DNA of 50,849 nucleotides from Clostridium sp. Cult2 (lineage in GTDB: Bacteria > Bacillota > Clostridia > Tissierellales > Tepidimicrobiaceae), in NCBI RefSeq assembly GCF_021655075.1, contig NZ_PPXX01000075.1, positions 1 to 50,849 of the forward strand, read 5' to 3'. Below are positions 6,859 to 15,874 of this stretch, piece by piece; position 1 is the first letter of the stretch, and each line of letters begins with the position of its first letter. The notes under the pieces were generated by a model. The model saw only the letters and a list, made by a program, of their open reading frames with translations, searched no databases and had not been told where the DNA came from. A program made the position numbers and the translations under genes.

Positions 6859-9800
6859 TTGAGTAGATTTAGAGAATTATCTAATGAATCAGTAAGTAAA
6901 AGAGAACAGGATATTTCTAAATACTGGGAACAAATTGATCTTCTTCATAAATCTGTAGAAACTAGAGATGAAAATAAACCTTTTATTTTCTACGAAGGGC
7001 CTCCAACTGCTAATGGCAAACCTGGAATACATCATGTAATGGCTAGGACCTTGAAGGATTTAGTGTGTAGATATAAAACTATGAAAGGATATCAAGTAAA
7101 AAGAAAAGCAGGATGGGATACCCATGGCTTACCTGTGGAAATTGAAGTTGAGAAAAAATTAAATTTAAAGAACAAGTATGAAATTGAAGAATATGGAATT
7201 GAGGAATTCAATAAGCAATGTAGAGAATCTGTATTCCAATATGAAAAACTGTGGAGAGATATGACCACAAGAATGGCCTATGAAATCGATTTAGACAATC
7301 CATATATAACTTTAGAAAATGATTATATAGAATCCGTATGGTGGATTTTAGACAAATTTTTTAAAGAAGGATTAATCTACGAAGGGCATAAGATATTACC
7401 CTATTGTTCTCGTTGTGGAACAGGTTTGGCTTCCCATGAAGTAGCTCAAGGTTATGAAGAGATAAAATCAGAAACGGTAGTAGTAAAGTTTAAGCGAAAG
7501 GATAGAGATGAATACTTTCTTGCCTGGACTACTACACCTTGGACTCTACCTAGCAATGTGTGCCTTACAGTTAATCCAGACGAAATCTATTTAAGAGTAA
7601 AACAAAATGATGAAATATACTATGTAAGTAAAGTATTAGCTAACAATGTATTAGGAGAAGATTATGAAGTATTAGAGGAGTTAAAAGGTAAGGATTTAGA
7701 GTATGTAGAATATGAGCAGTTAATCCCTTTTATAAAGGTAGAAGGAGATAAAAAAGCATTTTATGTTACAATGGGAGACTATGTAACTACAGAAGATGGT
7801 ACAGGAATAGTCCACTCTGCTCCAGCTTTTGGTGAAGATGACTATAATACAGGCGTGAAATACAATTTACCAGTATTACAACCAGTAGATGATGAAGGGA
7901 AGTTTACTGACACTATTTGGAAAGGCAAATTTGTAATAGATGCAGATCCAGAAATAGTAAGATGGTTAAGGGAAAATGGGAAACTATTCAAAAAAGAAAG
8001 AATGGTTCATAATTATCCTCATTGTTGGAGATGTCATACCCCCTTACTTTATTATGCAAAGCCTAGCTGGTATATAGAAATTACCAAATTAAAGGATAAA
8101 TTAATTGAAAACAATAATGGAGTAAACTGGTACCCAGATTTTGTTGGAGAAAAGAGATTTGGTAATTGGCTAGAAAATTTAAATGATTGGGCTATATCAA
8201 GGACTAGATATTGGGGAACACCATTACCTATTTGGAGATGTGAAGATTGTGGTCATACTACAAGTGTAGGTTCAATTAGTGAATTAGTAGAAAGGGCAAT
8301 AGAAGATATAGATGAGTCTATAGAACTTCATAGACCATATGTAGATAATGTTCATTTTAAATGTGATAAATGTAATGGAACTATGAATAGAGAATTAGAT
8401 GTAGTAGATGTATGGTTTGACAGTGGTGCAATGCCTTTTGCTCAACACCATTATCCTTTTGAGAATAAGGAAAACTTTGATAAATTATTCCCTGCAGACT
8501 ATATCTGCGAAGGAATAGACCAAACTAGAGGATGGTTTTACTCATTATTGGCTATATCCACTTTTGTAACAGGGAAATCTCCTTATAAAAGTGTATTAGT
8601 AAACGATTTAGTACTAGATAAAGATGGAAAGAAAATGTCTAAGTCTAGGGGGAATACAGTAGACCCATTTACTTTATTCGATAAATATGGAGCAGATGTA
8701 TTGAGATGGTATTTAATCTATGTATCTCCACCATGGACTCCAACTAGATTCGATGAAGATGGACTTAGAGAGATAGAGAGCAAATTCTTTAGAAGTATAA
8801 GAAATGTATATAATTTCTTCTCTCTATACGCTAATACAGATGATGTAGATCCAAGAGAATTCTTCATAGAATATGAAAAAAGAGAAGAAATTGATAGATG
8901 GATACTTTCAAAATATAATAGCCTCATAAAGCAAGTAAAAAAGGATATGGATATTTTTGAATTAACTAGAATAGCAAGAGGAATTCAAGAATTTGTTATA
9001 GAAGACCTATCTAATTGGTATATAAGGCGCTCGAGGAGACGTTTCTGGTCTACTGAACTAGATGACGATAAAAAAGCTGTATATAATACTACCTACGAAA
9101 TATTAGTAGGTATAAGCAAGATGATTGCACCTTTTGTACCTTTTATATCAGAAGAGTTATATAGAAGTTTAACCGACAATAAATCGGTACATTTAGATTA
9201 TTACCCTGAATATAAGGAAGAACTAATAGATTTAGAATTAGAAGAAAAGATGGATTTAGTAAGAGATTTAGTGGGATTAGGAAGGGCTTCTAGAGAAGCA
9301 GTTAGAATTAAGGTGCGTCAACCAATAAAAGAAGTCCTAATTGATGGAAAATACCAAGAGAAAATTAAAGATTTAGTACCTCTTATTAAAGAAGAATTAA
9401 ATGTTAAGGAAGTAGTATTTGAAAAAGATTTAAGCCAGTTTATGAATTATTCTCTAAAACCTAACTTTAAAGTAGTAGGACCTATTTTAGGTTCTAAAGT
9501 TAAAACTTTTGGAAAAGTTCTAAATGAGTTGAATCCTCATGAGGCAGTGAGTAAACTAGATTCTGGTGAAAAATTGATTTTAAATCTAGATGGAGAAGAA
9601 GTAGAAATAGAGAAAGATTATGTAATGGTTACTATATCTTCAAAAGAAGGTTTTGACGTAGCCATGGAAAATAACTTGTTTGTAATTCTTGACACTACTC
9701 TCACAAAGGATTTAATTGATGAAGGATATGCAAGAGAATTTATATCTAAAGTTCAACAGATGAGAAAGAACAATGGATATGAGGTATTGGATAATATCAA

Positions 9801-9966
9801 CATCTATTATGATGGAGATGATGAAATAAAAGAAGCAGTTGAATTATTTGAAGACTATATCAAAGATGAAACTTTAGCATTATCCATAAAAAGAATAACT
9901 GATGATTCCCTAGAAGAACAAGATTTAAATGGTCATTTAACAGGAATAAAACTAGAAAAAATTTAG
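6859..9966 (+). CDS. ileS: Isoleucyl-tRNA synthetase, type 2 with GXHH signature
   Basis: About 1035 residues, the length of the eukaryote-like type 2 IleRS. The catalytic signature that is HXGH in most class I synthetases reads G56-I-H-H59 within NGKPGIHHV; KMSKS is intact at 592-596. Cysteine pairs CSRCG, CWRCH, CEDCG and CDKC are present, followed by a long C-terminal anticodon-binding region. Type 2 enzymes are associated with mupirocin tolerance, and the GXHH swap has been linked to very high tolerance. The open frame extends up to GTG 6784 inside the T-box, which cannot be the start. TTG 6859 lies eight bases after AAGGA and suits type 2 N-termini; ATG 6850 overlaps that ribosome site and is less likely. 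A terminator follows. Confidence 0.93.
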   Translation: MSRFRELSNESVSKREQDISKYWEQIDLLHKSVETRDENKPFIFYEGPPTANGKPGIHHVMARTLKDLVCRYKTMKGYQVKRKAGWDTHGLPVEIEVEKKLNLKNKYEIEEYGIEEFNKQCRESVFQYEKLWRDMTTRMAYEIDLDNPYITLENDYIESVWWILDKFFKEGLIYEGHKILPYCSRCGTGLASHEVAQGYEEIKSETVVVKFKRKDRDEYFLAWTTTPWTLPSNVCLTVNPDEIYLRVKQNDEIYYVSKVLANNVLGEDYEVLEELKGKDLEYVEYEQLIPFIKVEGDKKAFYVTMGDYVTTEDGTGIVHSAPAFGEDDYNTGVKYNLPVLQPVDDEGKFTDTIWKGKFVIDADPEIVRWLRENGKLFKKERMVHNYPHCWRCHTPLLYYAKPSWYIEITKLKDKLIENNNGVNWYPDFVGEKRFGNWLENLNDWAISRTRYWGTPLPIWRCEDCGHTTSVGSISELVERAIEDIDESIELHRPYVDNVHFKCDKCNGTMNRELDVVDVWFDSGAMPFAQHHYPFENKENFDKLFPADYICEGIDQTRGWFYSLLAISTFVTGKSPYKSVLVNDLVLDKDGKKMSKSRGNTVDPFTLFDKYGADVLRWYLIYVSPPWTPTRFDEDGLREIESKFFRSIRNVYNFFSLYANTDDVDPREFFIEYEKREEIDRWILSKYNSLIKQVKKDMDIFELTRIARGIQEFVIEDLSNWYIRRSRRRFWSTELDDDKKAVYNTTYEILVGISKMIAPFVPFISEELYRSLTDNKSVHLDYYPEYKEELIDLELEEKMDLVRDLVGLGRASREAVRIKVRQPIKEVLIDGKYQEKIKDLVPLIKEELNVKEVVFEKDLSQFMNYSLKPNFKVVGPILGSKVKTFGKVLNELNPHEAVSKLDSGEKLILNLDGEEVEIEKDYVMVTISSKEGFDVAMENNLFVILDTTLTKDLIDEGYAREFISKVQQMRKNNGYEVLDNINIYYDGDDEIKEAVELFEDYIKDETLALSIKRITDDSLEEQDLNGHLTGIKLEKI

Positions 9967-9970
9967 AAGT

Positions 9971-10004
9971 AATAGAAAAGAGTCCATAAGGGCTCTTTTC
10001 TATT
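9971..10004 (+). terminator. Terminator after ileS
   Basis: A 15-bp stem, arms 9971-9985 and 9990-10004, with one G-U pair and an ATAA loop. Its A-rich and T-rich flanks (AATAGAAAAGAG / CTCTTTTCTATT) would work in either direction. Confidence 0.85.
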
Positions 10005-10070
10005 AACAAATCTTATCGTCTAGAGTCTCTAATGATATAATAGATATAATAAAAACAAAGGGGTGTTTCT

Positions 10071-11582
10071 ATGTCTATTAAAAAGATTAATGAATTATTC
10101 AAAGAACTATATAGAAGACGAGTATATGCTAATAAATTAGGTTGGGTATTATATACTACTGGTTATGATTTGGGGATTGAAGAAGCCAATAAGGAAATAA
10201 TTGAATTTTTAGAGGACAAGGAGAACTTTGAAATAATTTGCCAACATAGGGATAAAGAATTAGAACCTGTGGATAGAAGACGGATTGAAATAGCTTATAG
10301 TATTTTTGAACCTTTTCATATGAGCAAACAATTAAATGAATTGAATTTAGAAATAAGAAGAAAAACCAATGAATTATCTAAAATACTTAACACTTTTCGA
10401 TTTAATATAGATGGAAGGGAGATAGCCTCCGTAGAAATAGACCAAGTACTGTCAAAAGAAGAAGATAAGAGTTTAAGAAAAAAGGCTTATTTTTCAAGGA
10501 ACCAGATAAACAAGCCTTTAGTGGATGGAGGATTTATTGAGCTGATAAACTTGAGAAAAGAGCTAGCTAAGGCCTATGATTCTAAAGATTTTGTCGAATA
10601 TAAATTGGAAAGAGATGAACTTAGCCCAAATATTTTTCATGGGTGGAAAGAGGAACTAGGACAATATATAGATATATTGAATAATAAGAGAGAGGGATAT
10701 GCCAATAAATACATAAATAAGGAAGAAATCAAGCCTTGGGACGAAGAATATATAAAGTCTAAGATATCTCCTTCTCTAAATACTAAAGTGGATATGTCTA
10801 ACTATTATAATATTATAAGGGATTTCTTTTTGGGTTTTAGAATAGATTTGGATAAATTTAATATTACTTATGATGTATTTCCAAGAAAGAATAAATCTGA
10901 ATGGGGATATAATTTCCCAATAGAAACAAGGAAGGATTCAAGGATTCTTACCAATATAAAGAATCAATATAGTGAATTCAAAGTCCTTCTACATGAAACT
11001 GGGCATGGAGTTCATTCTTTTTTACAAGACCCTAATGAAATAATATTAAACAGTGGAATAAGTGGAATAGTTACAGAAGGTATAGCAAACCTATTTGGAA
11101 GTTTTTTATACGATAAACTATTTTATAAGAACTTTTTTGATGAAAGTGTAGAAGAAGAATTCAAAGAAATGGCAGTATATGAAAAGTTAAATTATCTAAG
11201 GTTCATAGGAAATATTTTCTTTGACCATGAGCTGTATAGAAATAATATCACTTCTTTAGATGATATATATGAATTATATTTTAAAGTTTATGGAGAATTA
11301 TTTGGGGATAAATCATCTACAGAAGCACCGCCTTTTGGCTATAGAATTCACTATACAACTCATCCTATCTATATGCATAATTATTTTATGGGGGATGTAA
11401 CTTGTGAGATGTTAAGAAAAGTATTCTGCAGAAATCAAGGCATTAATAGTATATCCGAAAAGCCAAAAGAATTTGGTGAATTTTTGATTAATGAAGTAAT
11501 CAACCCCTCTGGACTATATAAATATGAAGAGCTGTTCAAGAGGATAAGTGGAGAAGAATTTTCCCTAAAATGGTATTTCTAA
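10071..11582 (+). CDS. M3-family zinc oligopeptidase
   Basis: A 503-residue metallopeptidase with the M3 zinc motif H308-E-T-G-H312 in LLHETGHGVHSF and the third ligand E336 in GIVTEGIANLF. A substrate-binding block FGYRIHYTTHPIYMHNYFMGD with conserved His/Tyr residues lies near 423-443. M3 enzymes such as PepF cut short peptides in the cytoplasm; this one is about 100 residues shorter than typical PepF, mainly in the N-terminal helical lid. Start ATG follows AAAGGGGTG. Two TATAAT-like boxes (10036-10041 and 10045-10050) lie upstream without clear -35 elements. It precedes an amino-acid-type catabolic locus, but a hairpin separates them, so a functional link is only suggestive. Confidence 0.85.
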   Translation: MSIKKINELFKELYRRRVYANKLGWVLYTTGYDLGIEEANKEIIEFLEDKENFEIICQHRDKELEPVDRRRIEIAYSIFEPFHMSKQLNELNLEIRRKTNELSKILNTFRFNIDGREIASVEIDQVLSKEEDKSLRKKAYFSRNQINKPLVDGGFIELINLRKELAKAYDSKDFVEYKLERDELSPNIFHGWKEELGQYIDILNNKREGYANKYINKEEIKPWDEEYIKSKISPSLNTKVDMSNYYNIIRDFFLGFRIDLDKFNITYDVFPRKNKSEWGYNFPIETRKDSRILTNIKNQYSEFKVLLHETGHGVHSFLQDPNEIILNSGISGIVTEGIANLFGSFLYDKLFYKNFFDESVEEEFKEMAVYEKLNYLRFIGNIFFDHELYRNNITSLDDIYELYFKVYGELFGDKSSTEAPPFGYRIHYTTHPIYMHNYFMGDVTCEMLRKVFCRNQGINSISEKPKEFGEFLINEVINPSGLYKYEELFKRISGEEFSLKWYF

Positions 11583-11584
11583 CG

Positions 11585-11604
11585 TAGGGCGAATATTCGC
11601 CCTA
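11585..11604 (+). terminator. Palindromic hairpin between the M3 peptidase and the regulator
   Basis: TAGGGCGAATATTCGCCCTA is a perfect 20-base palindrome beginning three bases after the peptidase stop codon. It has no T run. It could be a weak terminator, an mRNA-stabilising hairpin or a protein-binding site. Confidence 0.4.
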
Positions 11605-11632
11605 TAGTTAGCAAAAGGAGAAGTGATGAGAG

Positions 11633-13675
11633 GTGACAAAGTTTACCGAATATGGAGTTCATAGAGCCTTAGAACCTAAAAACACTTTACCTCAACCAGC
11701 GTGGAAACTTGACAATGCGATGGAAATATTTAACAATGAAATATTGATTGATGTGAAGATTATCAACATAGATTTAGCAAGCTTTGATCAAATAACAATA
11801 GAATGTCAAGGAGATATTAGCAGAATAGAGAGGAAAATACTAGAGATTATTGATAAAAGAGGTAAATTGCATAATCCTGTTACTGATACAGGTGGTATAT
11901 TATTTGGAAAAGTTAAAAAGATAGGTAAGAAATATAATAACACTCAGGATATTAATGTGGGTGATTATATTATTTCAACAACACTATCCCTCACACCAAT
12001 AAGAATATATAAGATTAATAGGATTCATATAGATCATGCACAGATTGAAGTGGAAGGGGAAGCAATACTTTTTTCCAGTACACAGATTATTAAGATAGAT
12101 AATATATTTTCTGCAAACGAACTAATATATGCTTTAGATGAAGGGGCATCTTCAAAGGAAGTTAATCGTTTGGCTAAACAGGGTGACAAAGTACTTATAG
12201 TTGAAGCAGGTGGAAAAATTGGGTTATTATGCGCTTATGCTGTAAGAGAGAAGTTAAATCATGGTGAAGATATAATTGGAATTGTTAGAACCAAAGAAGA
12301 AAAAAATTTTTTAAGTAAGTATAATATTTATAATCGAATTTATGACTTTGATATTTCTAATACAATAGAAGCTTTTGATACTATTATGACTATTGAGAAA
12401 GAACTTTTTGATTTAACTATTAATTGTTCACGTTCACCGGGAACTGAGATTTTAAGTGTTTTATGCACTAAGCCTAATGGAACTTTGTATTTTGCAGGAA
12501 TAGGTAGTAATTATAAGACTGCTTTCTTAAACGCAGAAGGTATTGGAAGGGATATTAATATTCTAGCATATAAGGGATATTGTGAAGGACATGAAAAGTT
12601 TGTAGTAAATTTATTAGAAAAAAATAAGGATTTGAGAAATTTACAAGAAAATATATATAGACAAATTATATTTGATAAGCATATTAATAATTTTGGGACT
12701 GATGAGAAGTCTAGAATGTTAAAGGAAGTTGATATTAACAATTATGTATATACTAGTAAACAAATGGAACAAGTTGTAATGAAAGCACTAAAAGTATCAA
12801 GTTTTGATTGTAATGTACTCATCAACGGAGAATCAGGTGTAGGAAAAGAAGGGATAGCCCAGATAATTCATAGTTCAAGTAATAGAAGCAATCATCCATT
12901 TGTAAAAATAAATTGTGCATCAATACCAAATGATCTAGTAGAATCTGAATTATTTGGTTATGAAAAGGGAGCATTTACAGGAGCAAAAATTGACGGAAAA
13001 TCAGGTTTCTTCGAAATTGCCAATGGGGGCACATTGTTTTTAGATGAAATTTCTGCTTTCCCATTAAGTCTTCAAGCAAAATTACTTAGAGCTATCCAGG
13101 AAAAAGAGATATATAGAATTGGGGGAACAATACCTATTAAGATTGATGTTAGGTTTATTGCAGCAACTAACAGGAATCTAAAGCAAATGATATTTGAAGG
13201 TACTTTTAGAGAAGATTTATTCTACAGATTAAATGTATATCCAATAAATGTACCACCATTGAGACAGAGAAAAGAGGATATTGTTCCTTTAGTTAAATAT
13301 TTTATTAAAGAAAATAATTTAAAATATGAATCTAGCAAAACTATTAATGAAGATGCATTACAATATTTATCTGAATTGAATTGGCCAGGTAATATAAGGG
13401 AGTTAGAAAACTTTATACAACGTGTATTTATTAATTCTATAGATGAAATAATTACATTAAAAGATGTAATTGCTAGTCTAGGTATGGAGAAAAAAAATAG
13501 TTATGAAGATATATCTAATCTTCAAGCTATGAATTTACAGGAGATATTAGAGAGAACAGAAGAAAAGGTATTTAAAACAGTTAAAAATAGCAAAATGTCA
13601 ACTAGAGAAATAGGTAAAATTCTTGGAATTAGCCAATCAACAGTAGTAAGAAAATTAAAAAAATACAACCTGTGA
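11633..13675 (+). CDS. Sigma-54-dependent activator with a 3,5-diaminohexanoate-dehydrogenase-like sensor domain
   Basis: A 680-residue fusion. Residues 1 to about 345 resemble L-erythro-3,5-diaminohexanoate dehydrogenase (Kdd) of lysine fermentation along their length: YGVHRALEPKNTLPQPAWK at the start, NPVTDTGG near 81, SLTPIRIYKI near 118 and NCSRSPGTE near 263. The nucleotide-binding loop is altered (EAGGKIG at 191-197, where Kdd has GGGGKSG), so it may bind a ligand without turning over. Residues ~375-610 form an AAA+ sigma-54 activator domain with Walker A GESGVGKE (399-406), the sigma-54-contacting GAFTGA loop (446-451) and Walker B GGTLFLDE (465-472). The last 40 residues form a Fis-type helix-turn-helix (STREIGKILGISQSTVVRKL). 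GTG 11633 is the first in-frame start; AAGGAG lies 12 bases upstream. It probably controls the downstream operon, which has a -24/-12 promoter. Confidence 0.88.
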   Translation: MTKFTEYGVHRALEPKNTLPQPAWKLDNAMEIFNNEILIDVKIINIDLASFDQITIECQGDISRIERKILEIIDKRGKLHNPVTDTGGILFGKVKKIGKKYNNTQDINVGDYIISTTLSLTPIRIYKINRIHIDHAQIEVEGEAILFSSTQIIKIDNIFSANELIYALDEGASSKEVNRLAKQGDKVLIVEAGGKIGLLCAYAVREKLNHGEDIIGIVRTKEEKNFLSKYNIYNRIYDFDISNTIEAFDTIMTIEKELFDLTINCSRSPGTEILSVLCTKPNGTLYFAGIGSNYKTAFLNAEGIGRDINILAYKGYCEGHEKFVVNLLEKNKDLRNLQENIYRQIIFDKHINNFGTDEKSRMLKEVDINNYVYTSKQMEQVVMKALKVSSFDCNVLINGESGVGKEGIAQIIHSSSNRSNHPFVKINCASIPNDLVESELFGYEKGAFTGAKIDGKSGFFEIANGGTLFLDEISAFPLSLQAKLLRAIQEKEIYRIGGTIPIKIDVRFIAATNRNLKQMIFEGTFREDLFYRLNVYPINVPPLRQRKEDIVPLVKYFIKENNLKYESSKTINEDALQYLSELNWPGNIRELENFIQRVFINSIDEIITLKDVIASLGMEKKNSYEDISNLQAMNLQEILERTEEKVFKTVKNSKMSTREIGKILGISQSTVVRKLKKYNL

Positions 13676-13702
13676 ATTATGATGAAAAATTAATAGAATA
13701 AT

Positions 13703-13758
13703 GTAAAATCAGCTGTCTTATAATTATTTTGATTAAAGAAATAGCTGATTTTACTTTT
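13703..13758 (+). terminator. Hairpin/terminator after the sigma-54 activator gene
   Basis: GTAAAATCAGCT (13703-13714) and AGCTGATTTTAC (13743-13754) are perfect 12-base inverted repeats around a 28-base loop, followed by TTTTAT. It probably ends the regulator transcript, but the loop is long. Confidence 0.5.
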
Positions 13759-13897
13759 ATGTTATTTTTGAGTATAGAGAAATGGTTGAATTTTGAGTTG
13801 TTAATGAATCATAATATAAATATGCAAATAAATAATTCTTTTTTGCCATTATGGGAGCCTTTTTATGAAGAATATTATTTAAATGTAACAATTTATT

Positions 13898-13940
13898 GAT
13901 AGATTCAAAAATGAATCAATGAGTCATTTTTGAATCTATC
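13898..13940. promoter_or_regulatory. Candidate upstream activator sequence (17-bp perfect inverted repeat)
   Basis: The arms 13898-13914 (GATAGATTCAAAAATGA) and 13924-13940 are exact reverse complements separated by nine bases. The site lies about 78-120 bases upstream of the GG of the -24/-12 promoter at 14018, the usual position of a bacterial enhancer bound by an NtrC-type dimer. It has no T tract, which argues against a plain terminator. The binding protein is inferred to be the adjacent activator. Confidence 0.65.
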
Positions 13941-14017
13941 AGTAGATAAACAATATTTTTAGCCACGATGAAAACAAGTAATTATCATTATTTTTGCTTT
14001 TAAAATATTCACAATAC

Positions 14018-14033
14018 TGGCATAAATAATGCA
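14018..14033 (+). promoter_or_regulatory. Sigma-54 (-24/-12) promoter
   Basis: TGGCATAAATAATGCA has the invariant GG at -24 and GC at -12 with exactly ten bases between them, close to the consensus TGGCACG-N4-TTGCW. It lies 133 bases before the NhaC gene and downstream of a sigma-54 activator gene and a candidate enhancer. Confidence 0.8.
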
Positions 14034-14090
14034 TTGTAATTTCTATAGTAAAAAATATTCCCAAATATTAATTAAAGGAGATAGATAACA

Positions 14091-14138
14091 ATGTATACTT
14101 AAGATTTGTTTAAAACAGCAAAGATAAGTAAGTTGTGA
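14091..14138 (+). pseudogene. Interrupted mini-ORF at the head of the sigma-54 operon
   Basis: AAAGGAG (14074-14080) is followed at normal distance by ATG 14091, then TAT ACT and an immediate TAA. Reading past it gives DLFKTAKISKL before a TGA at 14136-14138. The string MYT-stop-DLFKTAKISKL looks like the first codons of a real gene with one AAA-to-TAA change and the rest deleted. Alternatively the three-codon ORF is a leader peptide. Either reading is tentative. Confidence 0.35.
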
Positions 14139-14165
14139 AAATTCAAAATTTGAGGAGGAATAATT

Positions 14166-15746
14166 ATGGATGGAAATTATGGTTTTTTATCCTTAGTGCC
14201 ACCGATAATAGCTATTGTACTATGCTTTATATCAAAGAATGTATTATTATCTTTGATTGTTGGGGTTTTTGCTGGTGGAATATTAATGTTTAATGGTAAT
14301 ATTTTTAGTGCCATCGATTACTTTATTACAACTATGGTAAATTCTATAACATCAACTTCAAATACTCAATTACTAGTATTTACATTAATAATGGGAGGCA
14401 GTGTTGCTTTCATATGGAAGTTAGGGGGAAGCAAAGCTCTAACAGAGTGGGCAAAAAATAAAATAAAAACTCGTAAAAGGGCTGGTATTGGAGCATGGCT
14501 GTTAGGGATGATAGTTTTTTTCAATGATTATACCAACTCAGTTATTGTTGGCAATGTTTTTAGGGATATATTTAAAGAAAAGAAGTTGTCTTCTGAAAAG
14601 TTAGCCTATATATTAGATACTACTGCTGCACCAATGGCTACATTATTTATATCAGATTGGGTAGCTTTTGAGATAGGACTGTTAGGTCCAGCATTAGCAA
14701 CCTGTGGCATAAATAATGCATCTCCATTTTCAGTATATGTTCATAGTATACCTTTTAATTTTTATGCAATTTTTGGCATTGTTTTTGTAGGAATAATAGT
14801 AATTACTGGCAGGGACTATGGTCCTATGCTTAAAGCTGAATATAGATCTTATACTGAAGACAAAACAACCAGAGAAGGTTCATATTCAATGCTAAATGTA
14901 GACAATGAATTGGGAGAACCTAAAGAAACTAAACCTATGATAAAAAGCTTTGTAATACCAATTCTTGTGTTGGTAGTAATAACCTTATATGGATTTTATA
15001 AGACTGGATTACCTGCTGAAAACTTCACTGAATTACTTTCAAATACGGATTCTATGCAAGCGTTGCTATGGGGAGCCATGGCTATGTTGATTACTGGCAT
15101 AATAATTGCCCTATTATACAAGATTATGAATATTAACGAAATTACGGATACCTTATTATCTGGGTTTAAACTTATGCTATTAGCTTGTGTAATACTTGTT
15201 TTATCATGGTCATTAGCAGCTGTTACAGAAGATATGAATTTACCTAATTATCTTATAGGTTTAGTAGGAGAAAGTATTTCACCAGTAATTTTGCCATCAA
15301 TAATTTTAATATTTTCTATGATTATATCTTTTGCAACAGGAACGTCTTGGGGTACTCTTGCTATAGTAACACCTATAGCCATTCCAATGGCTTATTATTT
15401 AACGGGAAGTATAGAATTCGTGTATGTAGTAACTGGAGCAGTATGCTCTGGAGCGGTCTTTGGTGATCATTGCTCGCCTATATCCGATACTACCGTATTA
15501 TCAGCTTTATTTGCAGGAGGGGATGTTATAGACCATGTAACTACCCAATTACCATATGCCCTAACATGTGGGATTTTAGATTTTATAGTTCTTATTATTT
15601 ACCAATCAACAGCAATTAATTCAATAATTCTAAATATATTAGGAATAGCATGCCTTGTCGGAATTAGCTATGTTTTAAATAAGTATTATAGCAAAAAGTA
15701 TGGCATTTCCGAAAACTATCTCAAAAGCTATAAAGCAATTGTGTAA
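14166..15746 (+). CDS. NhaC-family cation:substrate antiporter
   Basis: A 526-residue polytopic membrane protein of the NhaC (Na+/H+ antiporter, IT superfamily) type. There are about a dozen hydrophobic segments; FFNDYTNSVIVGN near residues 120-132, ATGTSWGTLAIVTPIAIP near 394-411 and VFGDHCSPISDTTVLSA near 433-449 are the conserved polar stretches within membrane helices. Some family members exchange cations while others move organic acids or amino acids (malate/lactate for MleN). Being first in a sigma-54-driven operon with amino-acid enzymes, it is inferred to import the substrate or export the product of the pathway. Ribosome site GAGGAGG precedes ATG 14166. The following 128 bases before gcvPA hold a short inverted repeat, TAGTAACA-G-TGTTACTA (15760-15776), and no gene. 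Confidence 0.85.
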   Translation: MDGNYGFLSLVPPIIAIVLCFISKNVLLSLIVGVFAGGILMFNGNIFSAIDYFITTMVNSITSTSNTQLLVFTLIMGGSVAFIWKLGGSKALTEWAKNKIKTRKRAGIGAWLLGMIVFFNDYTNSVIVGNVFRDIFKEKKLSSEKLAYILDTTAAPMATLFISDWVAFEIGLLGPALATCGINNASPFSVYVHSIPFNFYAIFGIVFVGIIVITGRDYGPMLKAEYRSYTEDKTTREGSYSMLNVDNELGEPKETKPMIKSFVIPILVLVVITLYGFYKTGLPAENFTELLSNTDSMQALLWGAMAMLITGIIIALLYKIMNINEITDTLLSGFKLMLLACVILVLSWSLAAVTEDMNLPNYLIGLVGESISPVILPSIILIFSMIISFATGTSWGTLAIVTPIAIPMAYYLTGSIEFVYVVTGAVCSGAVFGDHCSPISDTTVLSALFAGGDVIDHVTTQLPYALTCGILDFIVLIIYQSTAINSIILNILGIACLVGISYVLNKYYSKKYGISENYLKSYKAIV

Positions 15747-15874
15747 TTAAAATAATTTTTAGTAACAGTGTTACTATGCATCTTCAAAGGGTTATTTGTT
15801 TTTCCATAAATGTGGAAGTAAAAGTACTATGACAATTAGATTAATTGATACAAAATATATAGGAGGTGTTATCA

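Noticed and set aside
13755..14165. Glycine riboswitch expected before glycine-cleavage-like genes
   Set aside because: No paired glycine-aptamer motifs are recognisable here or before 15875; the region holds the inverted repeat and sigma-54 promoter instead.
15866..15874. GTG start for the GcvPA-like protein
   Set aside because: It overlaps the AGGAGGTG ribosome site that serves ATG 15875.
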